A DNA stretch of 64,000 nt from PFL42 sp963789825 (lineage in GTDB: Bacteria; Chloroflexota; Anaerolineae; Anaerolineales; E44-bin32). This document shows, one piece after another, positions 30,211 to 40,189 of the stretch (positions are counted from its first letter, which is position 1; every line of letters starts with the position of its first letter). Location: the NCBI GenBank assembly GCA_963789825.1, contig CAWBME010000006.1, positions 1,116,001-1,180,000 of the forward strand. The letters are read 5' to 3'. The position numbers and the translations under genes are program-made. The notes under the pieces were generated by a model. The model ran no database searches and had not been told where the DNA came from. It saw only the letters and a program-made list of their open reading frames with translations.

Positions 30211-31152
30211 CTACTGCGCGACCTGAAGGACAACCTTGCCTCGTGTGTGCTTCCCTTCAAGCATGGTGTGCGCCCGCTGAATTTCCTGCAAGGGGACAGT
30301 GGCCGAGACATGGGGCTTGATTGCCCCGGTATCGACGAGCTTGGCAAGCTCCGTCAGGACCATGTTGATCGGCGGCGTTGTGGCGATCATCCCCTGACGA
30401 ACACCATGGCTGGCAGCCAGCTCCTCCGACGGCGGCTGGACTGTGGAAACGAGCATGCCGCCTCGCTTCAGGACACCCCAGGAGCGTTGCTGGGTGTCCC
30501 CGCCGATCGTGTCAAGGACGACGTCGGCATCGTGCACGACATCCTCGAATGGGGTGGTTGCGTAGTCGACGACCTGGTCGACGCCCAGCTCTTGCAGGAA
30601 GTCGATATTGCGGGACGCTGTGCCGATGACCTTTGCGCCACGCCACTTCGCCAGTTGAACCGCGATGTGCCCAACGCCGCCAGCCGCGGCGTGTATCAGG
30701 ACCGTCTGGCCTTTCTTTAGACCGGCCATCTCAAAGAGCCCTTGCCACGCGGTGAGAGTGACGTGCGGCAGCGCCGCGGAGTGGATGTGGTCGAGCGATT
30801 CCGGTTTGTGGGCAATGTCCGAGGCAGGCAGAGCGACGAAATCAGCATAGGAGCCATCGCGGGTGACGCCGGCGCGGCCATAGACCTTGTCCCCGGGCTT
30901 GAAGGACGTGACGCCCCTGCCGACCTCCTCGATCGTTCCGGACACATCCGTTCCCGGGATCAAAGGTAGCGTGTGGTTGAAGTACGAGGCCAGGTAGCCC
31001 GCACGCAGTGCGCAGTCAAAGGGGTTGACCGAAGAGCAGGCCACTCGGACGAGCACCTCGCCCTCAGCCGGGGTCGGTCGAGGCGCGTCCTCATAGGTCA
31101 GCACGTCGCTGCCTCCATAGCCGTGGATCCGAACAGCTTTCATATTGGACAT
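30211..31152 (-). CDS. Zinc-independent alcohol dehydrogenase / quinone oxidoreductase-like MDR protein
   Basis: An intact 313-residue NADP(H)-dependent medium-chain reductase. It starts MSNMKAVRIHGYGGSDVL, has the GroES-like domain with NPFDCALRAGYLASYF, IPGTDVSGTIEEVG, no structural-zinc cysteines, and the nucleotide motif VLIHAAAGGVGHIAVQLAKW. The C-terminus is QRAHTMLEGKHTRGKVVLQV. It probably reduces quinones or enones. ATG 31152 has GGAGG seven bases upstream. The gene ends beside the attC-like site. Confidence 0.88.
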   Translation of the reverse strand: MSNMKAVRIHGYGGSDVLTYEDAPRPTPAEGEVLVRVACSSVNPFDCALRAGYLASYFNHTLPLIPGTDVSGTIEEVGRGVTSFKPGDKVYGRAGVTRDGSYADFVALPASDIAHKPESLDHIHSAALPHVTLTAWQGLFEMAGLKKGQTVLIHAAAGGVGHIAVQLAKWRGAKVIGTASRNIDFLQELGVDQVVDYATTPFEDVVHDADVVLDTIGGDTQQRSWGVLKRGGMLVSTVQPPSEELAASHGVRQGMIATTPPINMVLTELAKLVDTGAIKPHVSATVPLQEIQRAHTMLEGKHTRGKVVLQVAQ

Positions 31153-31665
31153 ATCCTACCTCCATCACGGGGAATTCTCTTCATTGTACACCCCTGTCAC
31201 GAGCGGCTCACCTGCCTATCTTTCATCACAGGCGCAGGGAGCGAGGCCCGATGGTCAAGCCTGACTATCAATCCAAAGCGCGGGCCCGCCAATGAGCACA
31301 CCCTGACCGCCTCGATCGGGGCTTTCCCGGCGCAGCGGCCATCTCAGCAGCTCTGCTGAGGCGGCTAGCAGGGTCTGGAGGCGCACCTGGCGGGGCTGGA
31401 GGCCCTCGGGGACTGGAGGACACCGAAGGGCGCTCCTGGGTGCAGGGGAGGCGAGCCTTCGGACCCGTCACATCGAGTTGCCGAAGCATCAAGGCCTCCG
31501 CCAGGGGAAATCGGTTGCCTCACGCTCGCCCTAGTGGATTCCATCGAAGCGGGCTTGGGGATTGTCCGTGAGGAGACGACGAGGCTGCTTGAGGATCACT
31601 CCCTCTGCGCCCTTCGGATGAGGGCGTGAGAGGGGTTGCATTGGATCAAGAAGTCTTGCGGGCTC
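31153..31665. other. Intergenic region with an 18-bp palindrome
   Basis: About 510 bp between the GntR gene and the dehydrogenase gene; no gene is seen. It contains CTCAGCAG-CT-CTGCTGAG at 31343-31360, a perfect inverted repeat with a 2-bp centre and a possible regulator site. Confidence 0.45.
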
Positions 31666-32409
31666 TCACGTCGTCTTCTGCATGCGCGCGACCAGTTGGT
31701 ATCGGTCGGCGTGGAAGACGATCTTGGTGTACTCCACGGGCAAGCCCAACCGATCCGTGGACGCTCGTTTCACCCGCATCACCGGTGCGCCCTTGTTGAT
31801 GCCCAGCAGCCTCGCCTCCTGGCTGGTCGCCAGATCGGCACTGATCAGATCCAATGCCTCCTGTGGGTGGGCATCATACAGTTCCTCCAACACAGCATAC
31901 ACGGAACGGTTGTTCAGGTCCGTGTCGGCCAGCGCCGGGAATCGGTCAAGCGAGAAGTACATGTCCTCGATGGCAAGAGGAAGCTGCTTGGCCAGGCGCA
32001 GGTTGCGCAGGTGGATGACCAATGCGCCTTCCCGAAGTTTGAGCCCAGTGCGGATCTCCTCGCTGGCAGGAATCTACCTCCTGCAGCAGGATCGTGTTCG
32101 AAGGCTGAAGGTCATCGGCGGACAGCTCCTCGGTCACGCTGAACAGCGGCCCGTAACCTTGAAACCGCGTTTGATGAGCGGCGCCACGAAAGTCCCCTTG
32201 GCTCTCTTGCGGATCAGCAGTCCCTCCGTGACCAACTCACGGTAGGCGCGGTGCACCACCAGCCGGCTGATCCCTAGCTGCTCGCTCAGGCCGAACTCAC
32301 TGGGCAGCATCTCGCCCGGCTTCAGCTTGCCGCCGGTGATCAAGGCTCTCACGGCTTCCTTGACCTGATGGTAGTAGGGGACTGCGGATTCCTTATCGAT
32401 CGTGATCAC
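31666..32409 (-). CDS. GntR family (HutC-type) transcriptional regulator (two frameshifts)
   Basis: The N-terminal winged helix is complete: VPYYHQVKEAVRALITGGKL, PGEMLPSEFGLSEQLGISRL, VVHRAYRELVTEGLL. The C-terminal UTRA effector domain appears in other frames: VTEELSADDLQPSN, then LVIHLRNLRLAKQLPLAIED and VKRASTDRLGLPVEYTKIVF. Indels near 32140 and 32070 separate them; repaired length is about 248 residues. The domain order is that of HutC regulators, which sense a small ligand and repress transport or catabolic genes. The nearest likely target is the FGGY-lyase-AOR operon or the dehydrogenase. Confidence 0.8.
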
Positions 32410-32594
32410 GGTCCACTCCCCTCACACCCGTCCGACATGCCCTGGCAGGCCATGCCTGCCGGCTGCGGAAAGCGCCGAGTCATCGTTCAACCCTCTCCCT
32501 CGCCCCTCCCCCTGCATGAGCCGACATCCGCGAGCACACGAGTCCCGCAGGGGAAGCGGTGCACATTCCTGCGGGGTGGGAGAGCTTGGCTCCC

Positions 32595-32680
32595 CTCACC
32601 CCCCAGCTCTTGTTCCCCCTCTCCGCCGCGGTTCATGGCGTACTCGTGTGCCGTCCGCGAAGAGGGGGCCAGGGGGTGAG
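32595..32680. repeat. MITE-like imperfect inverted repeat
   Basis: CTCACCCCC ... CCCCCTCT (from 32595) is matched by AGAGGGGG ... GGGGGTGAG (to 32680), separated by a short loop. This CTCACCCCC / GGGGGTGAG cadence is typical of small non-autonomous repeats common in some Chloroflexota and Actinobacteria genomes; identity is not established. It lies just after the AOR gene end. Confidence 0.5.
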
Positions 32681-32707
32681 GTCGAAAGCACGTTCTTCAG
32701 CAAGCTC

Positions 32708-34516
32708 CTAGAGCGGGATGTCTTCCAGCGGACGGCCGGTCTCGGATCCCAGCCGAACTCGGCGTAGGCGCCGGCGAGCAGGGTGGGCATATCCGGCACG
32801 AAGCCGGCCGCGCCGCCCTTCTCGAGCGGCTTGAGCAGCAGTTCGGGCAGGCGGTCATCCGCCCGCGTCAGGCCGAGCTTGAAGTTCAGCAGGCGCTTGA
32901 TGTTGACGATGCGCTTGCCCAGCGTCGATCAGGTCTTCCGCCGCCAGGTCCCAGCCGGTCGCCGCGTTGAGCGCAGCCACCAGCAGCGGCACGGGCGGAT
33001 TCTCGAACTGGCACAGGGTGAGGGAGTTGTACAGGTTGCGCCAGGCCTGCAGGCGGGCCGCCGTGCGGCCCTTCTCGACGCTGTTCTCATGCCGGTCACC
33101 CGGCACCAGGCCGACGTCCTCCAGGTTGCTCTGACCCAGGTCGAGGTCGTACATGTCGCCTTCCATGTGGCAGGCGCCGCGGGGGGAGAGGGCATAGGTC
33201 ACGGCCATGCCCAGGTAGGCGCGCGGGTCGTGCATGGGCACTTCCAGGCGGTTGACCGTGGCCGAAAGCTCCGGCACACCGGCGCGCTCCGCCAGGGCGG
33301 CATTGCCCTCGGCCAGCACCGCGCCGAAGCCCTCCCGGCGGGCGGTCAGCTCGATCAGGCGGAAGACCATCTCGGCATCGCCGTAGCGGATCTCCAGTCC
33401 GCCGGTATCCGCTGCGGTGAGCAGGCCGCGCTCGAAGAGCTCGCAGGCCAGGCCGATGGTCACGCCCAGGCTGATCACATCCATGCCGTAGAGGTTGCAC
33501 AGGTGACTGGCGTGGATGACGGCTTCCAGGTCGAAGATCATCAGCAGCGAACCCAGCGCCCCGAGCGGCTTCGTACTCGGGCCCATCCACCTTGTCATCG
33601 CCGTAGGCCGGCGAGCGCGTCTCGCGCCCGCAGGCGATGACGCACTTGTGGCAGGCGGTATTGCGCCGCAGGAACTTCTCGGCCATGTCCACGCCGGAGA
33701 GGTCATCCGCCGGCGGCGTGTTCACCCAGCTGGAAGTAGCGGATGGGCAGGTCGCCCAGCATGTGGGCCAGATTGACGATAGCCGGCAGTGCCGAACTCG
33801 CGCAGGGATTGCGACGGCAGTGTCCTCCTTGAACAGCGCGAGCACCTGGTTGGTGATGGCCTTGAACTCGTCCGGCGCGTACAGCGGGACCTTGCCCGTG
33901 CCGCGCACGGCGATGGCCTTGAGGTTCTTGGAGCCCATCACCGCGCCCAGGCCGGTGCGCGCCGCGAAACGGCCGTGGTCGTTGGCGATGCCCGCCAGCT
34001 TGACCTGATTCTCGCCGGCCAGCCCGATGCAGGCCACGCGCGCCTTCGCCTCGCCCAGGGCATTCGCGCAGCCGCGTCCTGCGTGACGTAGATGTCGCTG
34101 CCCCACAGGTCGCCGGCGTCGTGCAGCTCGGCCTTGCCATCGACGATGGACAGCCAGACCGGGTGCCTGGGCGGCGCCGGTGATCCAGATGCCGTCATAG
34201 CCGGCGTAGCGCAGCTCGGGCCGAAGAAGCCGCCGCTGTTGGCCTCGCCCCAGATCCCGGTCAGCGGCGAACGGGCGCAGACGCTGTAGCGCCCGGCGGA
34301 GGTCATCGAGGTGCCGACCAGCGGGCCGGTCAGGAAGAGCAGCGGGTTCTCCGGGCCGAGCGGATCGGTGTCGGCATCGAGCACGTCGTAGAGGTAGCGC
34401 GCCGCCAGCCCGCTGCCGCCGACGTACGGCGGGCATAGTCCTCGTTGAGCGCCTCGTCCCACAGCGCTGCCGCGGCTGAGGTCGACGCGCAGGATCCGGC
34501 CCAGGTAGCCGTTCAT
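32708..34516 (-). CDS. Aldehyde ferredoxin oxidoreductase family protein (several frameshifts)
   Basis: About 600 residues, the usual length for tungsten/molybdenum AOR. N-terminus MNGYLGRILRVDLSRGS, then YVGGSGLAARYLYDVL, LFLTGPLVGTSMTSAGRY and the pterin-binding GEANSGGFFGP. The [4Fe-4S] ligands are seen as NTACHKCVIACGRET (C-x2-C-x3-C) and the later CNLYGMDVISLG. The C-terminus ends RPLEDIPL before a TAG at 32708. Frames change near 34440, 34165, 34090, 33790, 33570, 32925 and 32740. It would oxidise an aldehyde to the acid, reducing ferredoxin. It follows SCP2 and the PLP lyase gene. Confidence 0.85.
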
Positions 34517-34522
34517 GATCGG

Positions 34523-34933
34523 CTACGATCCGAAGTCCGTGTCGATGGAGGCGGCCACCTTGACCAGCTCGTAGGTGGCCTTGGGCGTGCGCTGGACGGC
34601 CGCCATGCTGCCCACCAGCTTGATCTTGTTCGAGAACATGGCCTGGATCGGATCCAGGCGGCCCTCGAGCACCTTGCGCCAGGTGCCGAAGGGCGCCGAG
34701 CTGGTGAAGAGCGCCTTCTTCTCGTCCAGGCTCTTCAGCTGCCAGGCATCGGAGGCCTTGCCGTGCTGCAGATTGATGTAGAAGTAGGTCGTCTCGGGGT
34801 AGTTGTCATCCGGCAGGATGACGAAGATTTGGTCGCCCTCCCAGGTGGCGGCGGCCTGTGCGTAGCTCTCGCTGGCGTTGAGCCTGCTCTCCAGCTCCTT
34901 GATCCATTCTTCCGAGGGGAACTTGATGCCCAT
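34523..34933 (-). CDS. SCP2 sterol-binding domain protein
   Basis: An intact 136-residue cytosolic lipid-binding domain. It begins MGIKFPSEEWIKELESRLN with the usual W-x-x-x-L helix, has a beta sheet (IFVILPDDNYPETTYFYINL) and the strand LFTSSAPFGTWRKVLEGR-like segment with LDPIQAMFSNKIKLVGSM near the end. SCP2 domains carry fatty acyl or sterol ligands in a hydrophobic tunnel. Seven bases after its stop is the AOR start, and the PLP lyase is upstream, so it is part of that operon and may carry the hydrophobic intermediate (inference). Confidence 0.82.
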   Translation of the reverse strand: MGIKFPSEEWIKELESRLNASESYAQAAATWEGDQIFVILPDDNYPETTYFYINLQHGKASDAWQLKSLDEKKALFTSSAPFGTWRKVLEGRLDPIQAMFSNKIKLVGSMAAVQRTPKATYELVKVAASIDTDFGS

Positions 34934-34993
34934 GCGATCGATTCCTTCTTCAGTCCGCTCCGGGCATGGCATTGGATGCCTGAGCTCGAAGCG

Positions 34994-36416
34994 CTATTCG
35001 ACTTCGTAGCCGGCGTCGACGTAGCCCTTCATGCCGAGGCGCATCATCTCGCGCCCATCGGCGGTGGCGCCCATGCCGTACAGGAAGCCGGTCTTGGGCA
35101 CCTCGTAGGGCGGATCCTTGGCGAACTTCACGCCGTCCGCCAGGTCCTTGACGAACCGCTCGGCGATGCCGGGCTGCGGTCTGCGGCAGCGTGATGCAGA
35201 AATGGAAGCCGGGCGGGTTCTGGCAGCCGTTCATGCGCCAGCCCTTCTTCTCCAGGTAATCGTTGACGAAATAGGGGTCGACCACATCCGAGGTGAGGCT
35301 GATCAGGAAGGTGGACTTCGCCCATGATGCGCAGCTCGGGGATGCGGGCGATGCCCGCGCGGATCTTGTCGGCCGTGTCCATGATGGCCCGGGCGGCCTT
35401 CAGGTAGCCCTCCTCGCCCATGCAGACCATGGCCGCCCACATGGCCGCGCTCAAGCCGCGCCGAGCGGCTGCCCTGCGCGGTGGGCGAGACATAGACGCC
35501 GCCCGGCCAGTCCTCCTGCGCGAAGTACATGTAGCGGCGCAGCTCCTTGTTGCGGAAGTTGATGGTCGAGGTGCCCTTGAGGCGAGTAGCCGTACTTGTG
35601 CGTGTCGCACGAGATGGAGGTGACGCCGGGCAGGCGGAAATCGAAGACCGGCACCTCGTAGCCCAGCTTCTCGATCCAGGGCAGGATGAAGCCGCCCAGG
35701 CAGCCATCGACGTGCAGGCCGAGCTTGTGCTCCAGCGGCCAGGTCGGAGAGCTTGCTGATCGGATCGACCACGCCGTGGGGATAGGTGCCGGCCGAGCCG
35801 GCCAGCGCCACGGTGTTGGCGTTGATCTGGGCGCGCATGGCCTCGACATCGGCTTCGAAGTCGGCGTTGACCGGCACGCGCACGACCTTCATGCCCAGGT
35901 AATGCGCGGCCTTGAGGTGCGCCGGGTGGATGGTCATCGGGGCAACGACCTCGGGTGCGGTGATGCCCTTCTCCTCGCGGCCCCATTCGCGGTAGACGTA
36001 CATGGCGTTGAAGATGCTGTCGGTGCCGCCGGAGGTGATGGCGCCGGCCTGCTCGTCCATAGCGGTTGACCTTGCTCACCTCGTCGCCGTGCAGCATCTT
36101 GCCGACCATGGCCAGCACTTCCGCCTCGAACTTGGTGCCGCTCGGGCACAGGTCGCGCTGCAGCAGGTTGACGAAGGAGTACAGGCTGAAGACCTTGTTC
36201 AGGAAGGCGTAGTGCTCCATGCCGCCGTGGTACATGGTGCCGGAGCACTGCCCGCCCAGCCACTTCTGGTTCTCCTTCTCGGCCATGTAGGCGAGCTCTT
36301 TCAGGACCTCTTCCTCGTCCCGGCCCTTCTCGGGCAGCCGGGTGAAGACCTTGAAGAGCTTGTTGTAGGGATGCATATCCCCAAAGAGATCGAAGGATAT
36401 CTTGTTCGTCAGACAT
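34994..36416 (-). CDS. PLP-dependent lyase/decarboxylase, sphingosine-1-phosphate lyase-like (multiple frameshifts)
   Basis: About 475 residues of a group II PLP decarboxylase-fold enzyme most like S1P lyase. Seen: DMHPYNKLFKVFTRLPEKGR, TSGGTDSIFNAMYVYREWG, the substrate His in MTIHPAHLKAAHY, the PLP-Asp in LHVDGCLGGFILPW and the Schiff-base Lys in SISCDTHKYGY, and a C-terminus ending MKGYVDAGYEVE. Frames change near 36400, 36065, 35735, 35580, 35470, 35315 and 35180. ATG 36416 has GAGG upstream but needs a shift in the first codons; ATG 36376 is the alternative. Members cleave phosphorylated amino alcohols to an aldehyde, or decarboxylate amino acids. Confidence 0.8.
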
Positions 36417-36462
36417 GTTTTCCTCGTTGTCTGGGAGTGAGGCTCCGTGCGATGGGTTTGCC

Positions 36463-36825
36463 TCAGGCCTTGTTCAGCGCGTGCAAGACCGGCCGGATCT
36501 TCTCCCTGGCCGCCGTGAACTGCGCGTACATGTGGTCGTAGACGGCGCGGTTCTTCGGATCGGGCTCGAAGACGCGGTCGAACTTGATCATGCCGGGAAT
36601 GTCCTCCAGCTTCACCTTCCCCAGGCGGCTGAAGGCCAGCAGCCCCATGCCGACCACGTTGTGGATGCGCGGGTTGGCCTGGCGGTGCATGGGAATGCCG
36701 ACCACATCGGCCATGATCTTTGCCAACGGGTTCGAAAGCCCGCCCCCGGTCAACCGCCAGGATCCGAGTGTCCATCGGCCTATCCTCTCGTTCGGATCCT
36801 TCGCACAGGTTGCCTTTTCAGCCAT
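36463..36825 (-). pseudogene. C-terminal fragment of a second FGGY-family carbohydrate kinase
   Basis: 120 residues matching only the C-terminal part of xylulokinase-like FGGY kinases: RLTGGGLSNPLAKIMADVVG, the NPRIHNVVGMGLLAFSRLG helix and FEPDPKNRAVYDHMY. The N-terminal ATP-binding domain is missing. It starts six bases after the stop of a full FGGY kinase and is not a duplicate of that gene's C-terminus; the sequences differ. A deletion in a tandem pair of kinases is the simplest reading. It may still be translated, since no stop interrupts it. Confidence 0.7.
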
Positions 36826-36831
36826 GAGACG

Positions 36832-38351
36832 TCACGCTTCGTGCTGTCCGTTCATCCGGTGGTGGATTGGCCGCAGTGCGGTGTACAGAGACTGGAAGGT
36901 TGTGTAGGCAGGCCGATAGCTGTCGAAGGCGGATGGCGCCGGAGTCACCACCCGCTCAGGCTGGAGCAGATTGCCCAGCGAGGCGATCGAGGGATGCACC
37001 CCCAAGCCGACGGCCGCTAGCAGCCCGGCGCCGACCGCCGAGGCCTCCTGCGGCCAGGGCATGACCTCCATCGTGCGCCCGGTGATGTCGGCCAGGATCT
37101 GCACCCAGGGCGCGCTGCGTGCCCCGCCGCCGATCACCCGCAGCGGATCCGGGCGAAAGCCGAACCCCCGCTGCAGCGACTCGAGCAGCCAGCGGTAGTT
37201 GAAGGCAACTCCTTCATAGATCGCACGCGCCATGTCACCGCGGGTGTGGTTCGTCCCCAGGTTGATGAAGGAGGCCCGCAGCCGCTCATCGGCCACCGGC
37301 GCCCGCTCGCCGTACATCCAGGGTGTGAAGAGTAGATTGCCAGCACCGGGCGGCGAGGCGGCAACCTCGCGGTCCATCGTCTGGTAGCCCTCGCCTGCCG
37401 GCTGCATGCCGTACAGGGTCTCGACGGCCCAACGCAGGCAGCCGGCCGCAGTCTCCATCTCGGCGATGAGCAGAAAGTGCTGCGGATCGGCCGACTGCAG
37501 CGTGACGATGCCGCCCTTGCCCGTCACCTTGCGCCTGGTGATCAACCCGACGAAACCCGAGGTCCCCAGCGTCAGCTGACCATCTCCGTCGCCGACTGCG
37601 CCGGCGCCCACCGGGGCGCTCATTCCATCCCCGGCGCCGCCAAAGACCGGCGTGCCGGCCCGCAGCCCGAGATCGGCTGCAGCCGAGGGCGTCAGCCCGC
37701 CCACCTGGTCGATCGACCGCACCAGATCGGGGAACTTGGCCCGGTCGAGGCCGAACAGTCGCATCATGCCCTCGTCCCAGATCTTGTGCTTGAGGTGGAA
37801 CAGCCCGGTGACGCTGGCCACGCTCCACTCCACGACCCGACGGCCGGTGGTGCGCAACAGCAGGTAGCCGCCGACGTCGACCAGCGTGGCGGCCCGGCGA
37901 TACACCTCCGGCTCGTGCTTCTTCAGCCAGAGCATCTTCGGCAGCACGTCCTTGCCGGTGATCCCCGCCCCGACAATGGCGGCGAAGATGCGCTCGCCGC
38001 CGAACCGGCGCATGATGCCGCGCGCCTCGATGCCCGCCCTTCCATCGAGCCAGGAGATGCAGGGACGAAGCGGGACGCCGGCGGAGTCGAGGGGGATCAA
38101 GTTGACCATCTGCGTGGTGAAAGCTATCCCGGCGATCTGTTCCGGCCCGGTGCCTGGCTGCCTGCAGCACGCCGTCGCGTGGTGGCGGCAATGGCGCGCC
38201 ACCAGTCTTCCGGATCCTGCTCCGCCCACAGCGGCCTGGGGTAGGTCGTCGGATAGGGTTCGAAGGCGGTGGCCCGCACCTGGCCGTCCGTGCTGATCAG
38301 CACAGCCTTGGTGCCACTGGTTCCGACGTCGTAGGCAAGCACAAGGTCCAT
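36832..38351 (-). CDS. FGGY-family carbohydrate kinase (one frameshift)
   Basis: About 506 residues, normal for xylulokinase-type kinases. The start from ATG 38351 is MDLVLAYDVGTSGTKAVLIS with the ATP-binding D-x-G-T-x-G-T, then PLWAEQDPEDWWRAIAATTR; after an indel near 38165 the second frame gives PEQIAGIAFTTQM, ISWLDGRA, LTLGTSGFVGLIT, GERAPVADERLRASFINLG and VIGGGARSAPWVQILADITG. It phosphorylates a sugar, polyol or similar. It is the first gene of the operon with the PLP lyase, SCP2 and AOR. Confidence 0.85.
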
Positions 38352-38917
38352 CGTCCCTCCCTAGTCTGGTCTCAGCAATCTCATCCTGGCGCGCGTCCTC
38401 CAAGCCTTGCTCGGCGGTTGCGGAGGTGCCAGGGGAGTTGCATCCCGAAGGCTTGCCTGGCTATCTGCCACGGATAGAACATGTTCAACTCGGCCGAGAG
38501 CACCCTGATACAGTGCTCGGCGCAGTCACCGACCTTCGGACCGCTGGTTCCCAGGTCAGTCACCAGGGCAGACTCGCGCGATGGCCCAGCGTTCGACAGG
38601 ATTGGGGTCTCCATCGCGTCCTTCTCACGCTGGGCCCGACCCAACTCCGGTGTGACCAGCGGCCGAGCCCAAATGTATGTACGTATATACATTCTAGCCC
38701 GACAACCAGCGGGAGACAAGCCTGGGGGGCGCGCCCCGCGCGGTCTCGACGGTCACCCCTGAGGGAGCTGGGGTTGGGTGGCCAAATCGAGCGGCTGGAA
38801 GGGCCGCTGGCGCCGGCGCCACCCGGGACCGCCCGGCCCCGGTCAGGACAGCCCAGAGGCGACGGGCCGCAGGTGGTGTTATAAGTGGTCAATGCTCGCT
38901 TGATTCGGGAGAGCCCA
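38352..38917. other. Divergent regulatory region between FGGY kinase and KAS III-like genes
   Basis: About 565 bp with no gene. It holds one AT-rich near-palindrome (38673-38692), unlike the GC-rich surroundings, which is the most likely site of regulation for both operons. Confidence 0.5.
38673..38692. promoter_or_regulatory. Palindromic operator candidate, ATGTATGTACGTATATACAT
   Basis: A 20-bp inverted repeat with one mismatched pair, in the middle of the divergent region. TATATAC within it may double as a -10 box. Size and symmetry fit GntR- or TetR-type dimer binding; the GntR gene at 31666-32409 is one candidate. Confidence 0.55.
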
Positions 38918-40189
38918 ATGGTTGGAAGCATGAACGCGGCAGACGCACCGACTGAGGTCCCGACGCCGTCCTTCTTCGAGCGGCCGGGCGTGCAGCAAGT
39001 GATGCTCCCCGTCGGTCCTGGGATTCCACTGGGAATGGAGAGCATCTCCTGCCCCGAACTCGGAATCGGTGGAGTGTACGGCTCGTGGGGCAAGAGCTAT
39101 GACAACCGGACCTTGCGAGGTTTCCTCGAGAGCCGCCTCGGCGAACCGATGCGGGACGAGGAGATCATGAGCCTGGCTGAGCTTGGCTTCCTGTACCGGC
39201 ATCACGTTGCCGACCTTTCGGAGGCCGAGCATCTGGAGTTGGAGCTCGAAGTCGGGGCGCGCATGCTGCGCGAGGCGGCACGCGTCAACGGCTGGGACCC
39301 GACCGAGGTGAAGGGCGTTCTGATCGGGATGAGTGCCCCGGTGGCGGACGACTACGTGGCTCAGATCGCCCGGCGTGCGGGGATCTCCGACGATACCCTG
39401 CTGGTGAGCGTTCACAAGGCATGTGATGGGTCGGTGGGCGCGTTGCACCTTGCGCTCAACCGGGAGCTGGCCCAGGCCGGCCAGGTCAACATCGCCGAGG
39501 CATTGCGTGGCCAGAAGATCCTGGTGGGCGGGATCGAGGGTCTGAGCCGGTTCACACGCCACACGCGCGACAGAAACGCACTCCAGCTCTTCGGCAACGG
39601 CGCCGGCGTGATCGGCGTCATCCCGGGTCAGACGATGAAGTTCCTGGTGGGCAAGAGCCACGAAGTCTTCGACCACGAGGGGCTTCTCAAGGTGAGGATG
39701 CTCTATCCCTACTCTGGGGCCCAGGAAGCCGGTCGACCGCTCGTCCAGGTCTCGCAAGATCTGCCGGATCGAGTACGAGTCGCCGGTTTGATGCATGAGC
39801 CGGAGGATGGCAGCCCGGTCGTGATGGCCGGAATGATGGGCATGGTCAAACTATTCGTCAGGACCGGCGTTAGCGTCGTGTCGGACGTGGTTCGAGAGTA
39901 TCAGGCCTTGATGGACAAACTGGGCACACCGGACAAGCCGATTGCTGTGGCCATCGTCCACCACGCCAACTACAAGATCAACCAGCTCAAGGCGAAGCAT
40001 CTCAGCAAGGAGGGTATCCGGTTCCCCATGCCCTGGCTGTTGAGTGAGTTCGGCAACGTCAGCGCCGCCTCGAACATGATTGCCTTCTTGCGCCAGCTGC
40101 CCAAGCTCCGTCCCGGCGATCACGTGCTCTTCGATGGTTTTGGCGCGGGCACGTACTACGACGTCCTGGCCGTGGAATTGGGCACCTGA
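38918..40189 (+). CDS. 3-oxoacyl-ACP synthase III (KAS III)-like thiolase-fold enzyme
   Basis: An intact 423-residue condensing enzyme. The active-site Cys is in SVHKACDGSVGALHLAL, the His in AIVHHANYKINQLK and the Asn in EFGNVSAASNMIAFLRQL, giving the Cys-His-Asn triad of KAS III. Other features are RRAGISDDTLL, FGNGAGVIGVIPG and DGFGAGTYYDVLAVEL. A single 38-base spacing to GGGAG supports ATG 38918. It lies divergent from the FGGY-lyase-AOR operon. It may form a C-C bond with an acyl thioester; the acyl group cannot be told. It is longer than FabH by about 90 residues. Confidence 0.8.
   Translation: MVGSMNAADAPTEVPTPSFFERPGVQQVMLPVGPGIPLGMESISCPELGIGGVYGSWGKSYDNRTLRGFLESRLGEPMRDEEIMSLAELGFLYRHHVADLSEAEHLELELEVGARMLREAARVNGWDPTEVKGVLIGMSAPVADDYVAQIARRAGISDDTLLVSVHKACDGSVGALHLALNRELAQAGQVNIAEALRGQKILVGGIEGLSRFTRHTRDRNALQLFGNGAGVIGVIPGQTMKFLVGKSHEVFDHEGLLKVRMLYPYSGAQEAGRPLVQVSQDLPDRVRVAGLMHEPEDGSPVVMAGMMGMVKLFVRTGVSVVSDVVREYQALMDKLGTPDKPIAVAIVHHANYKINQLKAKHLSKEGIRFPMPWLLSEFGNVSAASNMIAFLRQLPKLRPGDHVLFDGFGAGTYYDVLAVELGT

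Noticed and set aside
36825..36832. Reading the FGGY fragment as a continuation of the full kinase.
   Set aside because: The full kinase already ends with its own C-terminal lobe and a stop at 36832; the fragment repeats that lobe with different residues.
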